Source: Streptomyces sp. CoH27
GTDB lineage: Bacteria; Actinomycetota; Actinomycetes; Streptomycetales; Streptomycetaceae
Length of the DNA stretch: 64,000 nt
Assembly (NCBI RefSeq): GCF_020181035.1
Contig: NZ_JAIQYY010000011.1
Span: forward strand, 1 to 64,000
Reading direction: 5' to 3'
The position numbers were made by a program, and so were the translations under genes. Under the pieces are notes generated by a model, which saw only the letters and a program-made list of their open reading frames with translations, had not been told where the DNA came from and ran no database searches. Shown here piece by piece: positions 27,484-36,109 of the stretch; the stretch's first letter is position 1, and every line of letters begins with the position of its first letter.

Positions 27484-27570
27484 CGCTCAGCATGGCACCT
27501 GAGTTCCTGCTCCCGCCAATGCCCTCGCCGGTGTCCTCACCCGCGCCGTCCCCCAGGCGGTACGGCGCCG

Positions 27571-28641
27571 TCAACCGCCGAACAGGTCCTGCTGGCCGTT
27601 TCCCCCGGCTGACGCGCGCGGCGGGGTCAGACCGAGGTGGGCCCATGCGGCGGGCGTGGCGACCCGGCCGCGCGGGGTGCGGGCGAGCAGGCCCTCGCGG
27701 ACGAGGAACGGTTCGGCGACCTCCTCGACGGTCTCCCGCTCCTCCCCCACCGCGACGGCAAGCGTGGACAGGCCGACCGGGCCGCCGCCGAACAGTTTCA
27801 GCAGGGCTTCCAGGACCGCGCGGTCCAGCCGGTCGAGGCCACGGGCGTCGACCTCGTAGACGGCGAGGGCCGCCGCGGCGATCTCCCGGGTGATCAGGCC
27901 GTCCGCCTTGACCTGCGCGTAGTCGCGGACCCGGCGCAGCAGGCGGTTGGCGATACGCGGCGTGCCGCGGGAGCGGCCGGCGATCTCGGCGGCGCCGTCC
28001 GGCTCGATGTCGACGTCCAGCAGGTTCGCCGAGCGGTGCACGACCCGCTCCAGCTCGTGCGGCTCGTAGAACTCCATGTGCGCGGTGAAGCCGAAGCGGT
28101 CGCGCAGCGGGGGCGGCAGCAGGCCCGCGCGCGTGGTGGCGCCGACCAGGGTGAACGGCGGCAGTTCGAGCGGGATGGCGGTGGCGCCGGGGCCCTTGCC
28201 GACGATGACGTCGACGCGGAAGTCCTCCATCGCCATGTACAGCATCTCCTCGGCGGGCCGGGACATCCGGTGGATCTCGTCGAGGAAGAGGACCTCGCCC
28301 TCCTGGAGGGAGGAGAGGATCGCGGCGAGGTCGCCGGCGTGCTGGATGGCGGGGCCGGAGGTGATGCGGATGGGTGCGCCCATCTCCGCCGCGATGATCA
28401 TCGACAGGGTGGTCTTGCCGAGGCCCGGCGCGCCGGAGAGCAGCACATGGTCGGCGGTGGCGCCACGCGCGCGTGCCGCCCGCAGCACCAGGTCGAGCTG
28501 CTCGCGGACCTTCTCCTGACCGATGAACTCGCCGAGGTCCTTGGGGCGCAGGGCGGCCTCGACGGCCTGGTCCTCCCGGTCGGCAGACGCACCGACAAGC
28601 CGCTCGGGGGCGGGGGTGTCGGGGGTGTCGTCCCAGTTCAC
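27571..28641 (-). CDS. ruvB: Holliday junction DNA helicase subunit RuvB
   Basis: Hexameric AAA+ motor that drives branch migration with RuvA. 356 residues. Walker A SGAPGLGKTTL, Walker B VLFLDEIHRM, sensor ATTRAGLLPPPLRDRFG and the winged-helix C-terminus. The GTG start (MNWDDTPD) is at 28641. It follows ruvA by 144 nt, wider than the ruvC-ruvA overlap; no separate promoter was recognised in that gap, where I see no gene. Confidence 0.96.
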   Translation of the reverse strand: MNWDDTPDTPAPERLVGASADREDQAVEAALRPKDLGEFIGQEKVREQLDLVLRAARARGATADHVLLSGAPGLGKTTLSMIIAAEMGAPIRITSGPAIQHAGDLAAILSSLQEGEVLFLDEIHRMSRPAEEMLYMAMEDFRVDVIVGKGPGATAIPLELPPFTLVGATTRAGLLPPPLRDRFGFTAHMEFYEPHELERVVHRSANLLDVDIEPDGAAEIAGRSRGTPRIANRLLRRVRDYAQVKADGLITREIAAAALAVYEVDARGLDRLDRAVLEALLKLFGGGPVGLSTLAVAVGEERETVEEVAEPFLVREGLLARTPRGRVATPAAWAHLGLTPPRASAGGNGQQDLFGG

Positions 28642-28785
28642 TGAATTCTCCTAGCCGGGTATGCCGGGTGAGTCTGTCGGCCGGGGGTCCGGCCCGCGGC
28701 CGGAGGCTGCTGTTGGATGCTGCGTCCCCCGGGAAGGCACAGCATGTGGTGTGCCTCGATCGTCGTGGGGTCTGCGTCGTGAGGG

Positions 28786-29391
28786 TCAGCGGGCGCGGTT
28801 CAGGGTCTGCAGGGCGGCCTTCAGCAATTGGCCGACCTGCGGGGTGCCGCCCGCGGCCTCGGCCTGGGGGGCCACGGCGGTGACCGCCTCGTCGGCCTCG
28901 CGGGTGGCGTAGCCGAGGCCGATGAGGGCCGCGTGCAGCTGGTCCCGCCAGCCCTGGCTGACCGGGGCGCCGACCACGGGGGCGCCGATCGGTTCGCCGA
29001 GCCGGTCCTTCAGCTCCAGCAGCAGCTTCTGCGCGCCCTTCTTGCCGATGCCCGGGACGGCGGTCAGGGCCTTCTCGTCACCTGTGGCAACGGCGCGGCG
29101 CAGCGCGTCCGGGGTGTGCACGGCGAGCATCGCCTGGGCCAGGCGCGGGCCGACGCCGCTCGCGGTCTGGAGCAGCTCGAAGACCTGGCGCTCGTCGTCG
29201 TCGCCGAAGCCGTACAGGGTCAGCGAGTCCTCGCGGACCACGAGGGAGGTGTGCAGCTTGGCCGGCTGGCCGATGCGCAGCGTGGACAGCGTGTTCGGCG
29301 TGCACTGGACGGCCATGCCGACCCCGCCGACCTCGACGACCGCTGCATCGGGGGCGAGGGCGGCGACCGTGCCGCTGACGAAGGCGATCAT
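28786..29391 (-). CDS. ruvA: Holliday junction DNA helicase subunit RuvA
   Basis: Tetrameric junction-binding protein. 201 residues: OB domain beginning MIAFVSGTVAALAPD, two helix-hairpin-helix motifs (TASGVGPRLAQAML, AVPGIGKKGAQKLLLEL) and the mobile RuvB-contact domain at the C-terminus. ATG 29391 overlaps the ruvC stop by 4 nt. Confidence 0.96.
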   Translation of the reverse strand: MIAFVSGTVAALAPDAAVVEVGGVGMAVQCTPNTLSTLRIGQPAKLHTSLVVREDSLTLYGFGDDDERQVFELLQTASGVGPRLAQAMLAVHTPDALRRAVATGDEKALTAVPGIGKKGAQKLLLELKDRLGEPIGAPVVGAPVSQGWRDQLHAALIGLGYATREADEAVTAVAPQAEAAGGTPQVGQLLKAALQTLNRAR

Positions 29392-29927
29392 GCCGTACGG
29401 CCTTTCGTTGCGTGGGCTGTGTTGCGGGCGACCGCCTGCTGGAGCCGGTTCTGCGCGGGGGCGCGCCAGATGTGGCAGATGGCGAGCGCGAGGGCGTCGG
29501 CGGCGTCGGCCGGCTTGGGCGGCGCGGCGAGCCGGAGCAGCCGGGTGACCATGGCCCCGATCTGCGCCTTGTCGGCGCGTCCGCTGCCGGTGACGGCCGC
29601 CTTGACCTCGCTGGGGGTGTGCAGGGCGACGGGGATGCCGCGCCGGGCGGCGCACAGCATGGCGACGGCGCTGGCCTGGGCGGTGCCCATCACCGTGCGC
29701 ACATTGTGCTGGCTGAAGACGCGCTCCACGGCGACGAACTCCGGCCGGTGCTCGTCCAGCCACTGCTCGATGCCCTGTTCGACGGCGAGCAGCCGGTGGC
29801 TCAGGTCGGCGTCCACGGGCGTGCGTACGACACCGACGCCGAGCATCGTCAGCGGGCGCCCCGCGACCCCCTCGACGACGCCGACACCGCACCGGGTCAG
29901 CCCGGGGTCCACCCCCAGTACGCGCAC
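29388..29927 (-). CDS. ruvC: Crossover junction endodeoxyribonuclease RuvC
   Basis: Resolves Holliday junctions by symmetrical nicking. 179 residues. Acidic catalytic residues are in place: Asp7 (VLGVDPGLTRCG), Glu in VAVERVFSQ, and the C-terminal pair in PADAADALALA. GTG 29927 start. It follows yebC with a terminator between (30016-30051), so it likely heads the ruvC-ruvA-ruvB transcript. Confidence 0.96.
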   Translation of the reverse strand: MRVLGVDPGLTRCGVGVVEGVAGRPLTMLGVGVVRTPVDADLSHRLLAVEQGIEQWLDEHRPEFVAVERVFSQHNVRTVMGTAQASAVAMLCAARRGIPVALHTPSEVKAAVTGSGRADKAQIGAMVTRLLRLAAPPKPADAADALALAICHIWRAPAQNRLQQAVARNTAHATKGRTA

Positions 29928-30015
29928 CGCGCCCCTCCCATCGATCGCTCGCTCACAGGCTTTCGCTCACCTGTTTGTGCAGGCTATCGGGTGCCACTGA
30001 CAACGCCGTACAACG

Positions 30016-30051
30016 CGACGGGCCGACGGGGTGTGTCCCGTCGGCCCGTCG
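30016..30051 (-). terminator. Terminator after yebC
   Basis: Perfect 15-bp stem CGACGGGCCGACGGG / CCCGTCGGCCCGTCG with a 6-nt loop, 14 nt past the yebC stop. Confidence 0.85.
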
Positions 30052-30065
30052 GCAAGCCGTGCGCG

Positions 30066-30818
30066 TTACGCGTCGACCTTCTCCATGATCTCGTCGCTGA
30101 CGTCGAAGTTCGCGAAGACGTTCTGCACGTCGTCGCTGTCCTCCAGCGCGTCGATCAGCTTGAAGATCTTCTTGGCGCCCTCCTCGTCCAGCTCGACCTG
30201 GACGGACGGCACGAAGCTGGACTCGGCGGAGTCGTAGTCGATGCCGGCCTCCTGGAGGGCGGTGCGGACCGCGACCAGGTCGGTGGCCTCGCTGATGACC
30301 TCGAAGGTCTCGCCGAGGTCGTTGACCTCCTCGGCGCCCGCGTCCAGGACGGCACCGAGCACGTCGTCCTCGGTGAGCTCGCCCTTGGGGACGATGACGA
30401 CACCCTTGCGGCTGAACATGTACGACACGGAGCCCGGGTCGGCCATGGAGCCGCCGTTGCGGGTCATGGCGACGCGGACGTCGGAGGCGGCGCGGTTGCG
30501 GTTGTCGGTGAGGCACTCGATGAGCACAGCGACACCGTTGGGGCCGTAGCCCTCGTACATGATCGTCTCGTAGTCGGCGCCGCCGGCCTCAAGACCACCA
30601 CCACGCTTGATCGCGGAGTCGATGTTCTTGTTCGGCACCGACTGCTTCTTGGCCTTCTGGACGGCGTCGTAGAGCGTCGGGTTGCCATCGAGGTCGACGC
30701 CGCCCATGCGCGCCGCGACCTCGATGTTCTTGATCAGCTTCGCGAAGAGCTTGCCGCGCTTGGCGTCGATCACGGCCTTCTTGTGCTTCGTCGTAGCCCA
30801 TTTAGAGTGGCCGGACAT
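30066..30818 (-). CDS. YebC/PmpR family protein
   Basis: 250 residues, full length for the family. Begins MSGHSKWATTKHKKAVIDAK (the invariant YebC start), with NKNIDSAIKRG and YEGYGPNGVAVLIECLTDN. YebC-type proteins have been described as transcriptional regulators and, more recently, as factors relieving ribosome pausing at polyproline; either role is possible here. ATG 30818 is preceded by GGAGACAGGC. It lies 48 nt downstream of pdxT. Confidence 0.93.
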   Translation of the reverse strand: MSGHSKWATTKHKKAVIDAKRGKLFAKLIKNIEVAARMGGVDLDGNPTLYDAVQKAKKQSVPNKNIDSAIKRGGGLEAGGADYETIMYEGYGPNGVAVLIECLTDNRNRAASDVRVAMTRNGGSMADPGSVSYMFSRKGVVIVPKGELTEDDVLGAVLDAGAEEVNDLGETFEVISEATDLVAVRTALQEAGIDYDSAESSFVPSVQVELDEEGAKKIFKLIDALEDSDDVQNVFANFDVSDEIMEKVDA

Positions 30819-30866
30819 CTGCCTGTCTCCTTCGCGTAACCCTCTACATAACGAACGCCAGAGATC

Positions 30867-31478
30867 CTACAAGGACTCAGCCGCCCGGTTCGCGCGCACC
30901 ATGTCCACGAACAGGGAGTGCACGCGGTGGTCGCCGGTCAGTTCCGGGTGGAACGACGTGGCGAGCGCGTTGCCCTGGCGGACGGCGACGATGTGGCCGT
31001 CGTGCTCGGCGAGCACCTCGGCCCCGGCGCCCACGGACTCCACCCAGGGGGCGCGGATGAAGACGCCCTCCACAGGATCGCCCGGGACGCCCTTCACGTC
31101 GACCTCGGCCTCGAAGGACTCGTTCTGGCGGCCGAAGGCGTTGCGGCGCACGATCATGTCGATGCCGCCGATGGTCTCCTGGCCCGAGCGCGGGTCGAGG
31201 ATCTTGTCGGCCAGCATGATCATGCCCGCGCAGGTGCCGTAGACGGGCATGCCGTCGGCCACGCGCGCGCGGAGGGGCTCCATCACGCCGAACAGAATGG
31301 CCAGCTTGGAGATGGTGGTGGACTCGCCGCCGGGCAGGACGAGACCGTCGACCTCGGCGAGTTCCTCGGGGCGCCGCACCGGCCTGGCCACGGCGTCGGC
31401 CGCGGCCAGGGCGATGAGGTGCTCCCGTACGTCGCCCTGGAGGGCCAGGACGCCTATGACAGGGGCTTCGTCGGACAT
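30867..31478 (-). CDS. pdxT: Pyridoxal 5'-phosphate synthase glutaminase subunit
   Basis: Supplies ammonia from glutamine to PdxS. 203 residues. Class I-like glutaminase triad: Cys in YGTCAGMI, His and Glu in SFHPELTGD; the oxyanion strand is LPGGESTTI. It starts 7 nt after the pdxS stop, so the two are co-translated in stoichiometric amounts. Confidence 0.95.
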   Translation of the reverse strand: MSDEAPVIGVLALQGDVREHLIALAAADAVARPVRRPEELAEVDGLVLPGGESTTISKLAILFGVMEPLRARVADGMPVYGTCAGMIMLADKILDPRSGQETIGGIDMIVRRNAFGRQNESFEAEVDVKGVPGDPVEGVFIRAPWVESVGAGAEVLAEHDGHIVAVRQGNALATSFHPELTGDHRVHSLFVDMVRANRAAESL

Positions 31479-31485
31479 GTGGCGC

Positions 31486-32391
31486 TTACCAGCCGCGGTT
31501 GGCGTAGCGCTCGGTCTCGGGGAGGGTGTCGCAGTTGATGCCGACCATGGCCTCGCCGAGGTTGCGGGACGCGTCCGCGATGATCTTGGGGTCGTCGTAG
31601 AAGGTGGTGGCCTTGACGATGGCGGCGGCGCGCTTGGCCGGGTCGCCGGACTTGAAGATGCCGGAGCCCACGAAGACGCCCTCGGCGCCGAGCTGGCGCA
31701 TCAGGGCCGCGTCGGCCGGGGTGGCGACGCCGCCGGCGGAGAACAGCACGACGGGGAGCTTGCCCAGCTCGGCGACCTCCTTGACCAGCTCGTACGGGGC
31801 GCGCAGCTCCTTGGCGGCGGCGTACAGCTCGTGGTTGTCGAAGCCGCGCAACTTGGCGATCTCGTTCTTGATCTGGCGCAGGTGGCGCACGGCCTCGACG
31901 ACGTTGCCGGTACCGGCCTCGCCCTTGGAGCGGATCATCGCGGCGCCCTCGGCGATGCGGCGCAGGGCCTCGCCCAAGTTGGTGGCACCACACACGAAGG
32001 GGGTGGTGAAGGCCCACTTGTCGGAGTGGTTGACCTCGTCGGCCGGGGTGAGGACCTCGGACTCGTCGATGTAGTCGACGCCGAGGGACTGGAGGACCTG
32101 GGCCTCGACGAAGTGGCCGATCCGGGACTTGGCCATGACCGGGATGGAGACGGCGTCGATGATGCCCTCGATCATGTCCGGGTCGGACATACGGGCCACG
32201 CCGCCGTCCTTGCGGATGTCGGCCGGGACCCGCTCCAGGGCCATGACGGCGACGGCGCCCGCGTCCTCGGCGATCTTCGCCTGCTCCGGCGTGACGACGT
32301 CCATGATCACGCCGCCCTTGAGCTGCTCGGCCATGCCGCGCTTCACGCGCGCGGTGCCGGTCTCGGGAGCCTGGTTCTCGATGGTGGACAC
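31486..32391 (-). CDS. pdxS: Pyridoxal 5'-phosphate synthase lyase subunit
   Basis: Makes PLP from ribose 5-phosphate, glyceraldehyde 3-phosphate and ammonia. 301 residues of (beta/alpha)8 barrel. KRGMAEQLKGGVIMDVV, the lysine in VMAKSRIGHFVEA and the phosphate-loop region FSAGGVATPADAA are intact. GTG 32391 (MSTIENQAPE) has GAGG 6 nt upstream; a GTG four codons earlier overlaps that ribosome site and is unlikely. Possible operator repeats lie upstream (32445-32476). Confidence 0.95.
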   Translation of the reverse strand: MSTIENQAPETGTARVKRGMAEQLKGGVIMDVVTPEQAKIAEDAGAVAVMALERVPADIRKDGGVARMSDPDMIEGIIDAVSIPVMAKSRIGHFVEAQVLQSLGVDYIDESEVLTPADEVNHSDKWAFTTPFVCGATNLGEALRRIAEGAAMIRSKGEAGTGNVVEAVRHLRQIKNEIAKLRGFDNHELYAAAKELRAPYELVKEVAELGKLPVVLFSAGGVATPADAALMRQLGAEGVFVGSGIFKSGDPAKRAAAIVKATTFYDDPKIIADASRNLGEAMVGINCDTLPETERYANRGW

Positions 32392-32444
32392 GGATGACCT
32401 CACTGAAGGGAAAGAGGGTTACTGCCTCAGAGAGGAAACGCGAG

Positions 32445-32476
32445 TGGACCAGGCCACAGCAAGGGCCAATGGACAG
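32445..32476. promoter_or_regulatory. Candidate PdxR-type direct repeats upstream of pdxS
   Basis: TGGACCAGGCC at 32445 and TGGACAGCCG at 32470 are direct repeats of a TGGAC core 25 nt apart, 55-85 nt before the pdxS start. MocR/PdxR regulators of PLP synthesis bind direct repeats; no such regulator is encoded nearby, so this is only a candidate. Confidence 0.3.
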
Positions 32477-32514
32477 CCGGTGGATCCTTTTCGTCCAGGG
32501 AGGGGCCCCGGGGT

Positions 32515-33057
32515 TCAGACGTCCCGCTCCACCAGGGCCGCGGGCGGCTCGTCGTCCATCTCGAAGGCCAGCGGGAACGGGGCGTGGCCGGCGAGCCGGA
32601 ACCAGCGGACCTTGCGGTGCTCGCGGAGTCTGCGGGCGGCGCCCACGGCGTCGTTGTGGAAGCGGCGGGCCATCGGGACGCGGCGGACGGCCTCGGCCAG
32701 CTCACGGGCCGCCGCCTCACCGCCGGGGGCCTCGCGTACGGCCTCCACCTGGGCCGGGAGCTCGAAGACCGCGCGCAGCGCCTGGCTCAGCTCGCTCTCC
32801 GCGACCTCTCGCTGCTCCTCCTCGGCCTGCCGGGCCGCGTGCGCCGCCTCGTACAGCACGATCGAGGCGGCCGGGTCCAGCACGCCCGAGGTGGCCAGTT
32901 CCTGCGTCACGGAGGCGCGCCGCAGCAGCTGCGCGTCGAGCGCGGCCCGCGCGGCGTCCATCCGCACGTGCAGCCGGTCCAGCCGCCCGGCCGTCCAGCT
33001 CAGGTAGACGCCGATCGCGACGAGGACGACGAGGATCCAGATGAGGGTTGCGGTCAC
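32515..33057 (-). CDS. LemA-like membrane protein
   Basis: 180 residues. One N-terminal transmembrane helix (ATLIWILVVLVAIGVYLSW), then a long helical bundle. The pattern LDRLHVRMDAARAALDAQL, ARRFHNDAVG and the terminal FPLAFEMDD resemble a degenerate LemA fold, in which AR..YN..V and a C-terminal phenylalanine stretch are typical. Function unknown. It lies between pdxS and pimA, 123 nt upstream of pdxS and 38 nt downstream of pimA, so it may ride on the PIM transcript. GTG start at 33057. Confidence 0.7.
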   Translation of the reverse strand: MTATLIWILVVLVAIGVYLSWTAGRLDRLHVRMDAARAALDAQLLRRASVTQELATSGVLDPAASIVLYEAAHAARQAEEEQREVAESELSQALRAVFELPAQVEAVREAPGGEAAARELAEAVRRVPMARRFHNDAVGAARRLREHRKVRWFRLAGHAPFPLAFEMDDEPPAALVERDV

Positions 33058-33095
33058 GCGGGAAGGCTATCGGCTGCGCGCAGGCGCCCTGGGCG

Positions 33096-34259
33096 TCAGT
33101 CCCGCGCCAGCCCGAACCGTGCCCGCAGTCCGGTCGTGCGTTCGTCGGCCGCGACCGCCGCCGCGCCGGCCGTGACCGTCTCGTAGACCGACAGGATGTC
33201 CGCGCCGACCGTGGACCAGTCGAAGCGCCGTACGTGGGCGCTGCCGTGTTTACGGAGCTCGGTACGGCGGGCGGGGTCGTCCAGGAGGCGTACGGCCGCC
33301 TCGGCGAGCGCGTCGGCGTCCTCGTTGGCGAAGACCTCGCCCGCCTCGCCCTGGTCGAGGACCTGGACGAAGGCGTCCAGGTCGGAGGCGAGCACAGGGG
33401 CGCCCGCCGACATCGCCTCGACGAGGATGATGCCGAAGCTCTCGCCGCCGGTGTTGGGCGCGACGTACAGGTCGACGCTGCGCAGGAGACGCGCCTTGTC
33501 CTCGTCGCTGATCATGCCGAGGAACTCCACGCGTGCGCGCAGCTCCTTCGGGAGGTCCTCGACGGCGGCCTCCTCGTCGCCGCGGCCCGCCACCAGCAGC
33601 CGGGTCTGCGGGCGGGCGGCCAGAATCTTCGGCAGGGCCTTCATCAGCACCGGCAGACCCTTGCGGGGCTCGTCGATACGGCCGATGAAACCGATCGTGT
33701 CGGCCTGCCACTCCGGCTTCGGCTCGGCCTTGGCGAAGAAGTCCACGTCGACGCCGTTGGGGATGACCACCGCGTCCCCGCCGAGGTGCTCGACCAGGGT
33801 GCGGCGGGCGTACTCGCTGACCGCGATCCGCGCGCTGATCTTCTCCAAGGCGGCCTGGAGGATGGCGTACGCGGCGATCATCGCGCGTGAGCGGGGGTTG
33901 GAGGTGTGGAAGGTGGCGACGATCGGGCCCTGGGCGGCCCAGCAGGTCAGCAGGCCCAGCGAGGGCGAGGTCGGCTCGTGGATGTGGACCACGTCGAAAT
34001 GGCCCTCGTGCAGCCAGCGCCGTACCCGCGCGGCCGACAGGAAGCCGAAGTTCAGCCGGGCCACCGAGCCGTTGTACGGCACCGGGACCGCGCGGCCGGC
34101 CGAGACGACGTACGGCGGCAGCGGGGTGTCGTCGTCGGCCGGGGCGAGGACGGAGACCTCGTGGCCGAGCCGGATGAAGTACTCGGCGAGGTCGCGGATG
34201 TGGAACTGGACGCCCCCGGGCACGTCCCAGGAGTACGGGCAGACGATCCCGATTCTCAC
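33096..34259 (-). CDS. pimA: Phosphatidylinositol alpha-mannosyltransferase
   Basis: GT4-family GT-B enzyme that transfers mannose from GDP-mannose to phosphatidylinositol on the inner membrane face. 387 residues from GTG 34259 (MRIGIVCPYSWDVPGGVQFH), whose GTGA overlaps the acyltransferase stop. Acceptor-side motif PGGVQFHIRDLA, HIHEPTSPSLG, GFIGRIDEPRKGL and the sugar-nucleotide site GESFGIILVEAMSAG are present. With its two upstream neighbours (acyltransferase, pgsA) it forms the first steps of PIM synthesis, matching the mycobacterial cluster. Confidence 0.93.
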   Translation of the reverse strand: MRIGIVCPYSWDVPGGVQFHIRDLAEYFIRLGHEVSVLAPADDDTPLPPYVVSAGRAVPVPYNGSVARLNFGFLSAARVRRWLHEGHFDVVHIHEPTSPSLGLLTCWAAQGPIVATFHTSNPRSRAMIAAYAILQAALEKISARIAVSEYARRTLVEHLGGDAVVIPNGVDVDFFAKAEPKPEWQADTIGFIGRIDEPRKGLPVLMKALPKILAARPQTRLLVAGRGDEEAAVEDLPKELRARVEFLGMISDEDKARLLRSVDLYVAPNTGGESFGIILVEAMSAGAPVLASDLDAFVQVLDQGEAGEVFANEDADALAEAAVRLLDDPARRTELRKHGSAHVRRFDWSTVGADILSVYETVTAGAAAVAADERTTGLRARFGLARD

Positions 34260-35164
34260 GAGGGCCCCTTCGCCGGGTCGAGGTCGGCGAGCCACAAGCG
34301 CTGGAGCATGTGCCAGTCCTCCGGATGGTCGGCGATCCCGGTGGCGAAGGCATCGGCCAGCGCCTGTGTCATCACAGACGTCTTCTCCGCGCGCGTGCCT
34401 GACTCCGGTACCTCGATCGGGGGATGCACCTGCCCCCGCATGACGGGCGAGTCGTCGTACCAGAGGGTGACCGGCAGCAGCAGCGCGCCGGTCTGCTGGG
34501 CGAGCAGGGCCGGGCCCGCGGGCATCCGGGTCCGCTCGCCGAAGAAGTCGACCTCGACCCCGGAGGCGGACAGGTCACGGTCGGCGACCAGGCAGACCAG
34601 GCCGCCGTCGCGCAGCCGCCGGGCCAGGGTGCCGAAGGCGGAGCCCCCGCTGTGCGGCAGCACCTCCATGCCGAGGCCCTCGCGGTAGGCGACGAAACGG
34701 TCGTAGAGCGTCTCGGGTTTCAGCCGCTCGGCGACGGTCGTGAAGGGCGTCTCCAGCTTGGTGGTGACCCAGGCGCCGGCCAGGTCGTAGTTGGCCATGT
34801 GCGGCAGGGCGAGGATCACGCCCCGGTCCGAGGCGAGCCCGTCGGTCAGGTGGTGCACGTCCTTCGGGTCGAAGCCGGTCTTCACCCGCTCACGGTTCCA
34901 GGCCGGCAGCCGGAAGGACTCCATCCAGTAGCGCAGATACGAGCGCATGCCCGCGCGGGACAGCTCGGCGAGGCGCTCGGGGGTCGCGCCGGGCACCACG
35001 CGCGCGTAGTTGGCCTCCAGCCGCTGCACGCCCTTGCCGCGCTGCTTCCAGGCGAGGTCGGCGATGGTACGGCCGAGCCGGACCGCGGCCGGTTCGGGGA
35101 GTTTCTTGACGGCACTCCAGCCGAGCCCGTACAGCGCGTCGGTGAACCGTTCCGCGGTGCTCAT
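34256..35164 (-). CDS. Phosphatidylinositol mannoside acyltransferase
   Basis: 302 residues, LpxL/HtrB superfamily. The catalytic HX4D motif is ALPHMANYDLAG, and the glycine-rich LPHSGGSAF with VADRDLSASGVEVDFFGE matches the acyl-CoA and metal-independent site of PatA-type enzymes. It should acylate the mannose placed by PimA. ATG 35164 overlaps the pgsA stop (4 nt) and its stop overlaps pimA (4 nt). Membrane-associated through basic and hydrophobic surface rather than a clear transmembrane helix. Confidence 0.9.
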   Translation of the reverse strand: MSTAERFTDALYGLGWSAVKKLPEPAAVRLGRTIADLAWKQRGKGVQRLEANYARVVPGATPERLAELSRAGMRSYLRYWMESFRLPAWNRERVKTGFDPKDVHHLTDGLASDRGVILALPHMANYDLAGAWVTTKLETPFTTVAERLKPETLYDRFVAYREGLGMEVLPHSGGSAFGTLARRLRDGGLVCLVADRDLSASGVEVDFFGERTRMPAGPALLAQQTGALLLPVTLWYDDSPVMRGQVHPPIEVPESGTRAEKTSVMTQALADAFATGIADHPEDWHMLQRLWLADLDPAKGPS

Positions 35165-35826
35165 TTCGCGGCCTCACTGGGGCTCGCCTGAGCGGCCGCC
35201 TCCGCCTCGGCGGACTCGCGGCGGACGGTGACGACCCGCTGGATCAGCGTGACCAGGCTGCCGGCCGCGACGATCCACAGGGCGATCGGCAGCAGCCACT
35301 GGATGCCCGGCACACCGAACGTGTGCAGGCCCGCGAGACCGGCCGCGACCAGCGAGATCACCAGCCGCTCGGCGCGCTCGACAAGGCCGTTGACGGCGAC
35401 CGGCAGCCCGATCGACTCGCCGCGCGCCTTGGTGTACGACACCACCTGGCCGCTGGCCAGACAGAAGATCGACACCGCGCACAACACGTTGTTGTTGCCG
35501 TTGCCCGCGTACCAGAGCGCGAAGCCGCCGAAGATCGCGCCGTCGGCGACCCGGTCGAGGGTGGAGTCCAGGAAGGCGCCCCAGCGGCTGGAGCGGCCCA
35601 GCTGGCGGGCCATGTTGCCGTCGATCAGGTCGGAGAAGACGAACAGGGTGATGACGACCGTGCCCCAGAAGAACCCGCCCCGGGGGTAGAAGACCAGCGC
35701 GCCCGCCACCACACCGGCCGTGCCGATGAGCGTGACCGTGTCGGGGCTCACCCCCCGCCGGATGAGAAACGCGGCGAACGGTGTGAGGACACGCGTGAAG
35801 AATGCACGCGCGTACTTGTTCAGCAT
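35161..35826 (-). CDS. pgsA: CDP-alcohol phosphatidyltransferase (phosphatidylinositol phosphate synthase type)
   Basis: 221 residues, six transmembrane helices. The CDP-alcohol signature D-x2-DG-x2-AR-x8-G-x3-D-x3-D is complete (DLIDGNMARQLG followed by GAFLDSTLD). Context with pimA and the PIM acyltransferase argues that it makes phosphatidylinositol phosphate from CDP-diacylglycerol and inositol phosphate, the actinobacterial route. ATG 35826 (MLNKYARAFFTR) has GGGAAGG upstream; upstream in-frame codons are not conserved. First gene of the three-gene transcript. Confidence 0.92.
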   Translation of the reverse strand: MLNKYARAFFTRVLTPFAAFLIRRGVSPDTVTLIGTAGVVAGALVFYPRGGFFWGTVVITLFVFSDLIDGNMARQLGRSSRWGAFLDSTLDRVADGAIFGGFALWYAGNGNNNVLCAVSIFCLASGQVVSYTKARGESIGLPVAVNGLVERAERLVISLVAAGLAGLHTFGVPGIQWLLPIALWIVAAGSLVTLIQRVVTVRRESAEAEAAAQASPSEAAK

Positions 35827-36109
35827 GGCCTTCCCGACGGTCGGTGTCGCCGCGGCCCTGGTGACCTCCGGCTGGCCCATCGTAGCCACGCGCGCGCGTG
35901 CGTGACGGGCGGGCACCGCAGCCCGTGGCACGAGCCGGTGTGCGCCGCCGTGCGCGGGGCGTGCGTGGCGCGATCGGGACGTTCGTATGGACGCAGCGTG
36001 ACCGGAGTGGAAAGCTCGAATAACCGCGGGCGTCGCCGGAGCCGCCACCACACGCGGATCCCGCGTGTCCGCGCCCACAGTGACCTCACCGTGCACGGGA
36101 GGCAGGATC

